From Bacillota bacterium (lineage in GTDB: Bacteria > Bacillota > Clostridia > DSM-8532), in NCBI GenBank assembly GCA_023415825.1, contig JAEZJF010000015.1:124001-188000 (forward strand): a DNA stretch of 64,000 nucleotides, in the 5' to 3' direction. Below the pieces are notes generated by a model that was given only the letters and a program-made list of their open reading frames with translations, did no database searches and was not told where the DNA came from. Below, piece after piece: positions 37,101 to 45,533 of the stretch. A program made the position numbers and the translations under genes. Positions within the stretch are counted from its first letter, which is position 1; every line of letters starts with the position of its first letter.

Positions 37101-38545
37101 TCCCACATGATTCTTGGTTTAGCGGGGATGTCCTCCATATGCTCGAAGTCCCCCGAGAGCATTGACAACACCTTGCGAAAGCTTTCAGCCTTTAAATTTC
37201 GATAGGACCAGGCGCAGCGGATAACGTCCAGCATTTCTTCCTCGGTCCATTTCTTTTCACAGCTCATGGAAACGATTTGCTGGGAAAGAATGTCCAGACA
37301 GTTCATTGGAATTCTTTCCTGTTCAATGTGTCCGTCCAGCATTTCCTTTGAGACAAAGGCACTTTTGATAAGATCGCCCCTGGTTTTGGGTATAATCCGG
37401 CCCCTGCTTACGGCATTAAGCCGGTGACCCGCTCTTCCCAGCCTCTGAAGTCCGCTGGATACTGAAACGGGGGATGCCACCTGGATCATCAGATCAACGC
37501 TACCGATGTCAATTCCCAGTTCAAGGGTGGAGGTTGCGATCATGCAGGTTAATTCACCTTTTTTAAATTTCTCCTCTACTTCAAGGCGTTTGCTTTTTGA
37601 CAGGCTGCCATGGTGAGGCCTGCATACTTCCTGGTCGGCCATGCTGTTGATATTGGCGGCCACCTTTTCTGCCACGGCCCGGTTGTTGACAAAGACAATG
37701 GTAGAGGTATGCTGCTTGATAAGCTTTAAAACACTGTCATAGATTTCAGGCCAGATGGTTCCCTGTTCAAGGGCGCGGTAATCGGCAACCGGCATATGAA
37801 TTTTAAGGTCATTGCTGCGTGCCATGGTTGGTGCGACTATAGAAACAGGTCGTTTTTCATAGCCTTCGCCTTTCTTTTTAAAGCCGCCGAGATATTGGGC
37901 AGCTGTTTCAATAGGATTGACGGTGGCCGAAAGTCCGATTCTCACAAGCTCATGCTCGGTCAGATGCTCCAGGCGCTCAATGGAAACAGCCAGATGAACC
38001 CCTCTTTTGGTTCCCAGCATGGTATGAATCTCGTCCACAATGAGGTAACGTACATTTTTTAGTAGCTTTATGGCATTTTTTGAGGTCAGCATCAAATAGA
38101 GTGATTCAGGTGTTGTGATCAGAATATGGGGAGGATGCTTAAGCATTCTCTGGCGTTCGCTTTGGGGAGTGTCACCTGTTCGAACTGCTTTTTTAATATC
38201 AGGAAAGGATATGCCGGAAGCCAGGCAGCACTTTTTTATACCATCCAGCGGGATGTCAAGGTTTTTGTAGATATCATTATTCAATGCTTTCAGCGGAGAA
38301 ACATAAAGAATGAAGACACCCTCCGGAAGTGTGCCTCCAAGATCCATTTTAAACAAACGGTCAATGCTTTCCAGAAAAGCAGCCAATGTTTTTCCTGCGC
38401 CCGTGGGGGCGCTTATCAGCACATTATTGCCGGCCTGTATTTCAGGCCAACCCTGAATCTGAGGCAGGCTTGGAGTTCCCACATGATGGATGAACCATTC
38501 TTTTATGATGGGATGGAACGGATCCAGAGCAGATAATGGGTCCAT
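34181..38545 (-). CDS. lhr: Large Lhr-family ATP-dependent helicase
   Basis: A 1454-aa superfamily 2 helicase. The Walker A motif APTGAGKT lies near residue 45-53, the Walker B is DEIH and motif III is GLSATV; the second RecA domain has STLELGIDIG and SSGLQRLGRAGHR. The remaining roughly 1000 residues correspond to the winged-helix and long C-terminal extension of full-length Lhr proteins (about 1500 aa). Lhr translocates on single-stranded DNA and unwinds RNA-DNA hybrids, and is linked to DNA repair. GAGGT precedes the start at 38545; an ATG at 38596 has no good ribosome site. Confidence 0.92.
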   Translation of the reverse strand: MDPLSALDPFHPIIKEWFIHHVGTPSLPQIQGWPEIQAGNNVLISAPTGAGKTLAAFLESIDRLFKMDLGGTLPEGVFILYVSPLKALNNDIYKNLDIPLDGIKKCCLASGISFPDIKKAVRTGDTPQSERQRMLKHPPHILITTPESLYLMLTSKNAIKLLKNVRYLIVDEIHTMLGTKRGVHLAVSIERLEHLTEHELVRIGLSATVNPIETAAQYLGGFKKKGEGYEKRPVSIVAPTMARSNDLKIHMPVADYRALEQGTIWPEIYDSVLKLIKQHTSTIVFVNNRAVAEKVAANINSMADQEVCRPHHGSLSKSKRLEVEEKFKKGELTCMIATSTLELGIDIGSVDLMIQVASPVSVSSGLQRLGRAGHRLNAVSRGRIIPKTRGDLIKSAFVSKEMLDGHIEQERIPMNCLDILSQQIVSMSCEKKWTEEEMLDVIRCAWSYRNLKAESFRKVLSMLSGDFEHMEDIPAKPRIMWDRQNKTIEGSTYSRMLAVNSSGTIPDRGYFTVVLEDYKTRIGELDEVFVFEARLGDQFMLGNSAWKVVKIEKNRVIVTPGKSMGAKTPFWQGDGIGSPYEQGIAYGRYLKEISNKLESEDFISSLTASGVLDDIAAENIRNYLMDQQEHMGCISHDQRIVVEYLKDEVSDQRIIIHAHFGGRVNSVLAILLQKALEEILRCHVSASHNNDVILMSIYGCPDSLSNVLSLLKADNVENVLLEMLPNTSRFAMTFRYNAYRALMMGVRNLGQRLPLWIQRLRSVDALENAQKTMDHPLLVETMRECLEEIFDIPNAVKVIKDMKSGAVEVIEKNTWYPSPFASELLFEFKSIMMYAEKDPHPNKIGGPLVSGIDALNLSYHRENATVPLSSEAIFEIARKNSALSKLRDIASINEMHSFLLIYGDITSSEVPSGKVKGLLAQLLEQKRVFFIEETLTYPGLYIAVEELELYAAASAESHMEWPDGTQALNRDQDTWTQQEAISRIIRRFTRYHSPFLLDDIKNRYRADHQTIEKIINHQKSDGLLTRGHFTDQDRDEFCHVRVYDAMVRKSNSLRANEVVARSPDAFAAFLKSWQKVGVETVNPEGSLHEVIGQMEGLYLPADWWETIVFPARIKGYSPSHLDRLCASGRVFWRIAPDNEKGLMLAWYCIENTPEQMEPAAEPEIPLEPKEMHVFQVLKKKGACFTHVLTALTGLQTSELLNILEKLVYKGLVVNDSFSSVRFFLERNEQSKNDVQRARRIALAISRMEMGRWEVAWSVVENDLQKLIDRWFNRYGLLSRDTLSMEKTSFSWNEVYEALKIREYAGDILRGYFIQGISGIQFMLPKAYHSLEAPASVQVINACDPSQAYGKLLPRSESLLPFTNIPGTVIVAKSGKPIMVLERFGERILSSGSAEEMTEAAQAFKKAFTEKRIWPERKKVLVKYWPDDSEERDILKTALKEAGFKDELLKMILWR

Positions 38546-38702
38546 AGAAATTACCTCGCATAAAAACATATGTTCTATTATACCATGGCAATTCACTCCT
38601 GCAAATAAACATACATTTTCTCATTAGTTATAGTTACAAAAAAACCTTTTTTTCATATAATATAAATTTTCGACGAAATTTTCCTTTTTTCAAAAAATCC
38701 TA

Positions 38703-38731
38703 TTTACAATTTCCAAATTTTTGTATAAATT
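38703..38731 (+). promoter_or_regulatory. Predicted promoter of the DUF4352 lipoprotein
   Basis: TTTACA (38703-38708) and TAAATT (38726-38731) are 17 bp apart in an AT-rich interval about 92 bp before the start codon. TATAAA at 38724 is an alternative -10 box. Confidence 0.4.
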
Positions 38732-38822
38732 AGATACTGTGGCTCTAATTTTGTACATAGAATCAAAATTATAGAACGTGAGTAGGGAGAATGTACACTG
38801 ACAAATTTCGGAGGAATAACAT

Positions 38823-39434
38823 ATGAAAAAAATTCTTGCTCTTCTAATGGTGCTAATGATGATCTTTTCCTTCGCTGCCTGCAGCAGTGACAGCGATGAC
38901 GCTGATTCCCCAGAATCAACCAAGAAAGCCGATGTGGTCGATAAAGACTCCACGGATGAAGAGGCTGATGCTGACAAAGAGGCTGATTCTGATAAAGAAG
39001 ATGCCGACAAAGACGATGATAAAGCTGAAGCATCTGGCGATTGGGTAGATATTGGTAAAACCGTTGAATTAGAAGGCGTTGATTACACCGTATCTGCTGT
39101 TCTTAAGGACAGTGGCGGCGAAATGCCTGCAGCAGACGGAAACACTTATCTGATGGTAGATATGCTCCTTACCAATAAAACAGATGAAGTAGCCAGCGTA
39201 AGCTCTCTTTTAATGTTTGAGCTTCAGGATGGTCAGGATAATGTCTATGATCTCTCAATCGGTGGTCTGGTCGCTTTGGATCAGTATAGTATCGTACAGG
39301 CTGACGGTGATATCCCTGCAAAATCCGAGTTCAACTGTGGTGTCGCCTTTGAAATACCGGAGGATACAAAAGGACTTAAACTGGTCATTAAATCCTTCAT
39401 GACCGAAGAGACTGTAGAAGTTCCGCTTGAATAA
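38823..39434 (+). CDS. DUF4352-domain lipoprotein with acidic linker
   Basis: A 203-aa exported lipoprotein. The signal has lipobox FAAC (Cys20). Residues about 21-70 form a very acidic Asp/Glu/Lys linker, and about 72-203 form an immunoglobulin-like DUF4352 domain (YTVSAVLKD, YLMVDMLLTNKT). Such proteins are common in Clostridia and Bacilli and have no established function; attachment to the outer membrane leaflet face is expected. CGGAGGAAT precedes ATG 38823. It appears monocistronic, with a terminator at 39562. Confidence 0.87.
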   Translation: MKKILALLMVLMMIFSFAACSSDSDDADSPESTKKADVVDKDSTDEEADADKEADSDKEDADKDDDKAEASGDWVDIGKTVELEGVDYTVSAVLKDSGGEMPAADGNTYLMVDMLLTNKTDEVASVSSLLMFELQDGQDNVYDLSIGGLVALDQYSIVQADGDIPAKSEFNCGVAFEIPEDTKGLKLVIKSFMTEETVEVPLE

Positions 39435-39561
39435 TCCTTATGCTTATAAATTAGAACCTATTTGACAGACTCCTACTCATTGTCATAAGGGAGCTCCTAT
39501 CGCAGATTAGATACACCTAGGCAACACTCTATATAGACTTTTATTAATGTTTGGAAATTGC

Positions 39562-39600
39562 AAAGCAGGTAAAAGAGTTTTCTCTTCTACCTGCTTTTTA
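39562..39600 (+). terminator. Intrinsic terminator downstream of the DUF4352 gene
   Basis: AAAGCAGGTA (39562-39571) pairs with TACCTGCTTT (39588-39597), with an inner AAGAG/CTCTT stem and TTTT loop, followed by TTTTTAATTTT. A classic rho-independent terminator. Confidence 0.85.
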
Positions 39601-39648
39601 ATTTTGTGGATCGAGGCTTGTGGTGCGTTTTTATCTATAAACCTTTGC

Positions 39649-39694
39649 AACTTGTATACAAGTTATTGACAACTTGTATACAAGTTGCTACTAT
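39649..39694 (+). promoter_or_regulatory. kdu operon promoter with two GntR-type operators
   Basis: The 16-bp perfect palindrome AACTTGTATACAAGTT occurs twice, at 39649-39664 and 39671-39686, 22 bp centre to centre (two helical turns). A -35 box TTGACA (39666-39671) and a -10 box TACTAT (39689-39694) are spaced by 17 bp, so the second palindrome fills the spacer. TTGTATACAA is typical of FadR-subfamily GntR operators, and a GntR/FCD regulator is the third gene of this operon. Confidence 0.85.
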
Positions 39695-39739
39695 GGAAAT
39701 AGATTATCAAGTTCCATGTCTAAACGAGGAGGGTCAAAT

Positions 39740-40576
39740 ATGCAGTTGGATGTAAGATATGCCAATCATCCCGAGGATTCAAAGCATTATACAACCGATG
39801 AGTTAAGAAGGCATTACCTTATTGGAAAGGTATTTGAAAAGGATCAGGCCATGCTGACTTATTCACATGTAGACAGAATCATTGCCGGAGGTATTCTGCC
39901 GGTGGATCAGGAAGTAAGGCTGGAGGCCGGAAAGGAATTAGGCGCTGATTATTTTCTCGAAAGACGAGAAATGGGTGTCATCAATATTGGTGGAAAAGGT
40001 ATTGTTCTTCTGGATGGCGAACCCTACGAGCTGGAAAACAGGGATGGTCTCTATGTAGGTATGGGCATCAAAGAGGTGGTCTTTAAGTCTGTTGATCGGA
40101 ATCAGCCGGCCAAGTTCTATATCAACTCAGCTCCTGCTCATCAGGCTTATGAGACAGTCAAGATCGAAATCAGCAAAGCCAACCCTGTAAGAACAGGTTC
40201 CCAGGAAAACCTGAATAAGCGCACTATTTACCAATATGTGCATCCGGCGGTATGTAAAAGCTGCCAGCTTGTTATGGGCATGACACTGCTGGAGCCCAAC
40301 AATGCATGGAATACCATGCCCTGCCATACTCATGAGAGAAGGATGGAGGTCTATTTTTACTTTGACATGGCAGAGGATACAAGAGTGTTCCATCTGATGG
40401 GAGAACCATCTGAGACCCGGCACATTGTCATGAGCAATGAACAGGCAGTGATTTCGCCTAGCTGGTCCATACACTCAGGTGTGGGAACAAGCAATTATAC
40501 CTTTATATGGGGCATGTGCGGGGAAAATCAGACATTCACCGATATGGATCATGTGGCCATGAAGGATTTAAGATAG
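39740..40576 (+). CDS. kduI: 5-dehydro-4-deoxy-D-glucuronate isomerase KduI
   Basis: A 278-aa cupin-type zinc enzyme that isomerises 5-keto-4-deoxyuronate (from unsaturated pectic or glycosaminoglycan sugars) to 3-deoxy-D-glycero-2,5-hexodiulosonate. The metal site MPCHTHERRMEVYFYF carries His, His and Glu ligands, and the length equals that of known KduI. The start at 39740 follows GAGGAGGG at six bases; the possible upstream start at 39674 lies inside the promoter. It is the first gene of a seven-gene uronate operon controlled by the GntR-type operators just upstream. Confidence 0.95.
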   Translation: MQLDVRYANHPEDSKHYTTDELRRHYLIGKVFEKDQAMLTYSHVDRIIAGGILPVDQEVRLEAGKELGADYFLERREMGVINIGGKGIVLLDGEPYELENRDGLYVGMGIKEVVFKSVDRNQPAKFYINSAPAHQAYETVKIEISKANPVRTGSQENLNKRTIYQYVHPAVCKSCQLVMGMTLLEPNNAWNTMPCHTHERRMEVYFYFDMAEDTRVFHLMGEPSETRHIVMSNEQAVISPSWSIHSGVGTSNYTFIWGMCGENQTFTDMDHVAMKDLR

Positions 40577-40585
40577 GAGGATATT

Positions 40586-41347
40586 ATGATTTTAGAGAAT
40601 TTTAAGCTGACCGGAAAGGTCGCAATTGTCACAGGAGCAGTGAGAGGGTTAGGACAGGGCATTTCAGTTGCGCTTGCAGAAGCCGGTGCCGATATTGTTG
40701 GCGTAGGCTTAGGTGATATGGAGGAAACAAAAGCCATGGTCGAGGCTGCAGGCAGAAAGTTTTTATTTGTAAACGCAGACCTTATTTCCTTAGAGCCCAT
40801 TGAGAACATTATTCAAAAAACCATGGAGGCCTTTGGCCGAATCGATATCCTTGTCAACAATGCCGGTATTATCAGAAGGGAGGACTCTGTTAACTTCAGT
40901 GAGCAGGATTGGGACGATGTCATGAACATCAATCTCAAATCACTCTTCTTTCTCTCCCAGGCCGTTGCCCGTCAAATGATAGCTCAGGGACAAGGCGGGA
41001 AGATTATCAGCATTGCGTCCATGCTCTCTTATCAGGGTGGCATCCGGGTGCCTTCCTATACGGCAAGCAAATCCGGCGTAAAGGGGATTACCATGACACT
41101 GGCCAACGAACTTGCCAAGTATAAGATCAATGTCAACGCCATAGCACCGGGATATATGGCTACCGATAATACTACCGCCCTCAGAGCTGATGAACAGCGC
41201 AGCAAGGAGATATTGGACAGAATACCCGCAGCCAGATGGGGAACGCCTCAGGATCTTGCAGGAACGGCAGTTTTCCTGGCAAGCTCTGCCAGTGATTATG
41301 TCAATGGCTTCACAATTGCTGTAGACGGCGGCTGGCTTGCAAGATAA
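40586..41347 (+). CDS. kduD: 2-dehydro-3-deoxy-D-gluconate 5-dehydrogenase KduD
   Basis: A 253-aa short-chain dehydrogenase that reduces the KduI product to 2-keto-3-deoxygluconate (KDG) with NAD(P)H. It has the cofactor motif TGAVRGLGQG, NNAGI, and the catalytic Tyr/Lys in SYTASKSGV, plus the PGYMATDNT segment typical of KduD. AGGAGG precedes ATG 40586, 9 bp after kduI. The next enzymes of the pathway, KDG kinase and KDPG aldolase, are not in the window. Confidence 0.93.
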   Translation: MILENFKLTGKVAIVTGAVRGLGQGISVALAEAGADIVGVGLGDMEETKAMVEAAGRKFLFVNADLISLEPIENIIQKTMEAFGRIDILVNNAGIIRREDSVNFSEQDWDDVMNINLKSLFFLSQAVARQMIAQGQGGKIISIASMLSYQGGIRVPSYTASKSGVKGITMTLANELAKYKINVNAIAPGYMATDNTTALRADEQRSKEILDRIPAARWGTPQDLAGTAVFLASSASDYVNGFTIAVDGGWLAR

Positions 41348-41396
41348 AATATTGTTTAACAGGTTTATTCAGCCTTGAAGGAAAGGAATAACAGGA

Positions 41397-42092
41397 TTGA
41401 ATAACGAAGCAAAAGCCAATGACGAGTCCACAAGAGAACATATATACAGGGCGCTTAAGGAAGATATCATCTATTTGAGGCTGGTTCCCGGGGCGATGAT
41501 CAGTGAAAACGACTGTGCCAAAAGGTTCAGTGTTTCAAGAACGCCTATAAGGGATGCCATTTCGAGACTTCAAATTGACAATCTTGTTGAGGTGAGGCCA
41601 CAGAGGGGAACCTTTGTGAGCCTCATCGACTTGGATTATGTCGAGGACATCATTTATATGCGTCATGCAGTGGAAACCAATATTTTTACAGAGCTTATCG
41701 ATGTTATCACCGACCTTCAGCTTGAGGTGCTTTTACAGAACATTGAAGAGCAAAAGCATATCATAAAAGCGATTTCCGAAGGTGCGTCGGAAGTGGAATT
41801 CTTCAATGTGGACAGTCAATTTCACAAATATGCCTATTCCTATGTGAACAGAACCAAGCTATGGGAGATTATCCAGCAGCTTAAGGTTCATTATACCAGG
41901 TTCAGAATGCTTGATTTGGTTAAAACAAAGGACTTCAAAACACTTCTCAAAGAACATTGCAGCATCGTTGACATGATTCAAAAAAAGGACAAGAAAGCCA
42001 TAAGAGACATCATGACCGAGCACTTGTACGGAGGTATAAACAGACTGAGCGACAAGATTAAAAATGATTACAGGGACTATTTTGTAAAATAA
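41397..42092 (+). CDS. GntR-family (FadR/FCD subfamily) transcriptional regulator
   Basis: A 231-aa repressor-like protein. The N-terminal winged helix (about 12-78) includes AKRFSVSRTPIRDAISRLQ and VRPQRGTFVS; the C-terminal part is an all-helical FCD ligand-binding domain (about 85-220) with the YMRHAVE and DSQFHKYAY segments that normally supply metal and ligand contacts. The start is a TTG at 41397 preceded by AAGGAAAGGA. It is internal to the kdu operon and very probably binds the twin palindromes at 39649-39686, with a KDG-pathway intermediate as likely inducer. The target and ligand are inference. Confidence 0.9.
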   Translation: MNNEAKANDESTREHIYRALKEDIIYLRLVPGAMISENDCAKRFSVSRTPIRDAISRLQIDNLVEVRPQRGTFVSLIDLDYVEDIIYMRHAVETNIFTELIDVITDLQLEVLLQNIEEQKHIIKAISEGASEVEFFNVDSQFHKYAYSYVNRTKLWEIIQQLKVHYTRFRMLDLVKTKDFKTLLKEHCSIVDMIQKKDKKAIRDIMTEHLYGGINRLSDKIKNDYRDYFVK

Positions 42093-42179
42093 AGAAATCA
42101 CCTCTATTCAGAACTTGTTTTTATCCCACTTAGTAACATAATGACTCTATACTAAACAACGCTTTTAGGAGGAGACTAA

Positions 42180-43625
42180 ATGAATACTGGGGCTAAGATG
42201 AAAAGGGGAGAAATATTTACTTTTGCTGCAGGGGATATTTTCGGCGGCGGGGCTTCCATCATTATTTCGTTCTATTATTTGATTTTCCTGACAGATGTCG
42301 TTAAGCTAAGACCTGCATTAGCCGGGATAGTGATACTCGTCAGCAAGATATGGGATGCGGTCAATGATCCTTTGATGGGTGCTATTACGGATAATACAAG
42401 GTCCAAATGGGGCAGGCGCAGGCCATACTTTCTTGTAGGCTTTTTTGGAATTTTAGCCGCATTCTTGTTATTGTGGTATCCGGTTACGACTGGTAATGAG
42501 ATAATGAGATTTTCCTATGTTTTATTTTCATATTTACTGTATTCCACGGTATCAACCATAGTCATGGTTCCCTATGCCGCCATGAGCAGTGAAATCACTC
42601 AGGATTATGAAGAAAGAAATACCGTTAATGGAACAAGACTGTTCTTTTCTCAGTGCGCCAGCTTAATATGCGCCGTATTGCCGCTGGAAATCATCAAACT
42701 GTTCCCAAATGATGAAAAGAAAGGCTATATGGCTATGGCCGTGGCCTTTGGCGCACTATTCGCAATACCCTTTTTATTGATATTTCTGTATACAAAAGAG
42801 CGGGTCACCACAAATGATAACAGGGTGAAATTTAGTTTGAAGGATTTTATTGCACCCTTTAAAATCCGAACCTTTCGTATTTTGATGGCTATTTATTTGT
42901 CCGCATTCTTATCCATGGATGTGGTTTCAAATGTATATGCCTATTACATGAATTATTACCTCAAGAGGCCAAAGGAATTGAATTACATACTTGGCGCCAT
43001 GCTTATCACGCAAATCGTATTGGTGCCTTTGATTATCAAGCTGTCTCATTTTTTTGGCAAAGCGAAAATCCTCATGTTTTCAACTGTAGTCTGGGGCATA
43101 GGAATCCTGTTCATGGCATTGCTTCAGCCTTCCTGGCCTTCATGGGCTGTGTATGTCAATGCAGCGGTTTTGGGAATGGGTATTGTAGGATGTGTGGTTT
43201 TGCCCTGGATGATGTTCCCTGATGTGACGGATGCGGGTGAGCTGGCTGCAGGAAAAAGAAACGCAGGCTCTTTTGGAGGCATTATGACATTCATGAGGGG
43301 CTTATCCTCTGCCGTTGGTATTTTTATTGTCTCCAATATTTTAGACTTTTCAGGGTACATAAAGCCCGTTGACCAAGTAGTGGGAGGGTCCACCACAAAA
43401 GTACTGATGGAGCAGCCTCAGGCCGTTATCAATGCATTAAAGATCATCGTCGTAGGATTCCCGTTTATCTTATTATTCGTTACTTACGTCCTTGCTAGAA
43501 AATATCCTCTATCAAGGGAAGTACATGAAAAGCTCAGCAAGCATCTTGAATACATGAGGGGCAACATTGAGAAACCACCCTTATCCGACAGCGAGGTAGA
43601 ACAGCTTAAGAAGCTTTTAATTTAA
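42180..43625 (+). CDS. GPH-family symporter of the uronate operon
   Basis: A 481-aa, 12-helix carrier of the glycoside-pentoside-hexuronide:cation symporter family, with DAVNDPLMGAITDNTRSKWGRRRPY between helices 2 and 3. Given its operon it should import unsaturated or saturated oligogalacturonides or rhamnogalacturonan fragments. AGGAGGAG precedes ATG 42180. An 87-bp gap separates it from the regulator gene, and a lone AACTTGT half-site there is not a convincing operator. Relatives of this kind accompany GH105 genes in many Gram-positive pectin loci. Confidence 0.92.
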   Translation: MNTGAKMKRGEIFTFAAGDIFGGGASIIISFYYLIFLTDVVKLRPALAGIVILVSKIWDAVNDPLMGAITDNTRSKWGRRRPYFLVGFFGILAAFLLLWYPVTTGNEIMRFSYVLFSYLLYSTVSTIVMVPYAAMSSEITQDYEERNTVNGTRLFFSQCASLICAVLPLEIIKLFPNDEKKGYMAMAVAFGALFAIPFLLIFLYTKERVTTNDNRVKFSLKDFIAPFKIRTFRILMAIYLSAFLSMDVVSNVYAYYMNYYLKRPKELNYILGAMLITQIVLVPLIIKLSHFFGKAKILMFSTVVWGIGILFMALLQPSWPSWAVYVNAAVLGMGIVGCVVLPWMMFPDVTDAGELAAGKRNAGSFGGIMTFMRGLSSAVGIFIVSNILDFSGYIKPVDQVVGGSTTKVLMEQPQAVINALKIIVVGFPFILLFVTYVLARKYPLSREVHEKLSKHLEYMRGNIEKPPLSDSEVEQLKKLLI

Positions 43626-43654
43626 GAAATGAGCTGAAAAAGGGGGCTTGACTG

Positions 43655-45496
43655 ATGGACATTGATATGAAAGTAAAAATGGGGCCTAAATGCTTCCATG
43701 GAATCCGGGAGCTCCATAAGGGCATCAAGATTGAAGAAGAGCAGATACTGGATATTTGCAGCTATATAGATTCAAGGCTTGATTGTGCTGATTTCAGGAT
43801 GGTCTCCATCATAAGAACCTTGTATGCTTACAGGGAGCTTTTAAGTGAAAAAACCATTGAGGAAATCAAGAACACAATCCTGACTTTCAAGTACTGGATG
43901 GACGAGCCCGGGGATGACAGCATGTGCTATTGGTCTGAAAACCATCAGATCCTGTTTGCCTCGGTGGAATATCTGGCAGGGCAATTTTATCCGGAGCTTA
44001 TTTTTACAAACTCCAATATGACCGGTAGGGAACACTTGGAGAAAGCGCGCCTGAAAATACTCAGATGGCTGGGCTATCGTTTTAAATATGGGTTCACAGA
44101 ATGGCATTCCAATACCTATTACGAGGAAGATGTTGCCCCCTTAACCCTACTGATAGACTTTTGCAGGGATGAAGAAATTACTGATAAAGCGAAAATCATC
44201 ATGGATCTGCTGCTTCTCGATATGGCCATGAATTCGTACAAGGGTTTGTTTGCAGCCACCAGCGGACGTTGTTATGAAAATCAGAAGAAAAATCCTTTGA
44301 CCCAGGATACCTTGGAAATAGGGGAGTATCTCTGGCATTTTGGAAATGTTGAACAGCTTGACTATCAGCGCATTTCTGCGAATTTTATTCTTATGAGAAA
44401 CTATGAGATGCCTGAGGTTATTAAACGCATAAGCAATGACCAGAGGGAGGTTGAGATAAAGGATTCCATGGGACTGGATCTTAAGGAAATCAAGGGCGAA
44501 TTTCAAGACTTAAAGGACATTGATACGACGGGGATGTTTCTATGGGCCATGGAAAGCTTTACAAACCCTGAATCCATCAATATGGCCATAAAGATCTTCA
44601 ATGAGTGGAAGCTTTATCAAAATAATTTCTTAAAAGAATTCAAGATGGTCAATAGACCGATCTTAAGAAGGCTTGGCTTGTTACCTCTTCTGGTCAAGGT
44701 CTTGAATCCCGTCACACAAGGTGTTGCCATTCAAAGGGCCAATTCCTATACCTTTAAAACAAAGGAGTACATGCTATCCACCGCACAGAAGCATCATCCG
44801 GGTGAGTTCGGGGATCAGCAGCATATCTGGCAGGCTACCCTCTCAAAGGAGGTTACGGTATTTTCCACCCATCCTGCATGTCCGGTATTTGACAATAATG
44901 ACCGCAATTTTTCTCCCGCTTATTGGGTCGGAAATGGGATCATGCCTCATGGAGCCCAAAACAGAAATGTCCATATGAGCATCTACAATTTAAACAAAAG
45001 GAAGGGCTTCATGGAAAGGAAGCGGCTGGAATTTACCCATGCCTATTTTCCGAAGGACAAATTCCATGAGGTTTTTTTGGAAAAGAACATGGTCTTTGGT
45101 CGGTTAAATAATGTCTACATCGCGCTCATAGGCAAAAATAGCCTGAATTTCAAGGATAATGATCCTTCTGAGATCATACAGCAAGGTAAACTAACCTATT
45201 GGATATGTGAAATAGGAACCCAGGAAGAGTATGCAACCTTTAAAGCGTTTTGTGATGATATTAAGGGGAGAAAGATCACATTTACGAAGGGGACTCTGGA
45301 GTACAGCGGCAAGAAAAAATTAAGCCTGACTTATAGGAAGCGTTTTATGGTTAATGACGAAATTATCAATACCGAGTACAAAAGGTATGAGACTCCTTAT
45401 GTCACCGCAGAGAGAAAGCCTGAGGAGCTGGTTATCGAATATGAAGGCAAAGGGCTCTATTTGAACTTTAAGGATAGGATCAGAAGAACGTGGTAA
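43655..45496 (+). CDS. Unrecognised 613-aa protein of the uronate operon, possible new lyase or hydrolase
   Basis: I do not recognise this family. The N-terminal two thirds (about 1-380) are helix-rich with many Trp, Tyr and His, as in an alpha/alpha toroid; the C-terminal part (about 380-613) looks beta-rich. Conspicuous clusters are YWSENHQ (92-98) and EWHSNTYYEEDV (149-160), which could supply Asn/His/Tyr residues like those used by toroid-fold polysaccharide lyases, and a GDQQHIWQA segment. There is no signal peptide, so it works in the cytoplasm on imported sugar. GGGGG precedes ATG 43655, 29 bp after the symporter and 37 bp before the GH105 gene. An uronide-cleaving enzyme is the best guess; none is shown. 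Confidence 0.75.
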   Translation: MDIDMKVKMGPKCFHGIRELHKGIKIEEEQILDICSYIDSRLDCADFRMVSIIRTLYAYRELLSEKTIEEIKNTILTFKYWMDEPGDDSMCYWSENHQILFASVEYLAGQFYPELIFTNSNMTGREHLEKARLKILRWLGYRFKYGFTEWHSNTYYEEDVAPLTLLIDFCRDEEITDKAKIIMDLLLLDMAMNSYKGLFAATSGRCYENQKKNPLTQDTLEIGEYLWHFGNVEQLDYQRISANFILMRNYEMPEVIKRISNDQREVEIKDSMGLDLKEIKGEFQDLKDIDTTGMFLWAMESFTNPESINMAIKIFNEWKLYQNNFLKEFKMVNRPILRRLGLLPLLVKVLNPVTQGVAIQRANSYTFKTKEYMLSTAQKHHPGEFGDQQHIWQATLSKEVTVFSTHPACPVFDNNDRNFSPAYWVGNGIMPHGAQNRNVHMSIYNLNKRKGFMERKRLEFTHAYFPKDKFHEVFLEKNMVFGRLNNVYIALIGKNSLNFKDNDPSEIIQQGKLTYWICEIGTQEEYATFKAFCDDIKGRKITFTKGTLEYSGKKKLSLTYRKRFMVNDEIINTEYKRYETPYVTAERKPEELVIEYEGKGLYLNFKDRIRRTW

Positions 45497-45533
45497 ATCG
45501 GGTTTTGCACAATAGACTGTTTGAGGTGGGAAA

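Noticed and set aside
38894..39030. Asp/Lys/Glu-rich repetitive stretch in the DUF4352 lipoprotein, considered as a DNA repeat
   Set aside because: It is a low-complexity acidic linker that stays in frame between the lipobox and the domain, common in this family.
39649..39686. Two identical 16-bp repeats separated by 6 bp, considered as a mini CRISPR array
   Set aside because: The repeats are perfect palindromes overlapping a promoter, the spacing is far too short for a spacer, and no cas gene is near; a GntR operator pair fits better.
39674..39739. Upstream in-frame start for kduI
   Set aside because: It overlaps the -10 box and the second operator, and a strong GAGGAGGG site directs translation to 39740.
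42110..42130. AACTTGT half-site upstream of the GPH symporter gene at 42180
   Set aside because: Only one half of the kdu palindrome is present, followed by TTTTATCC; not enough to call an operator.
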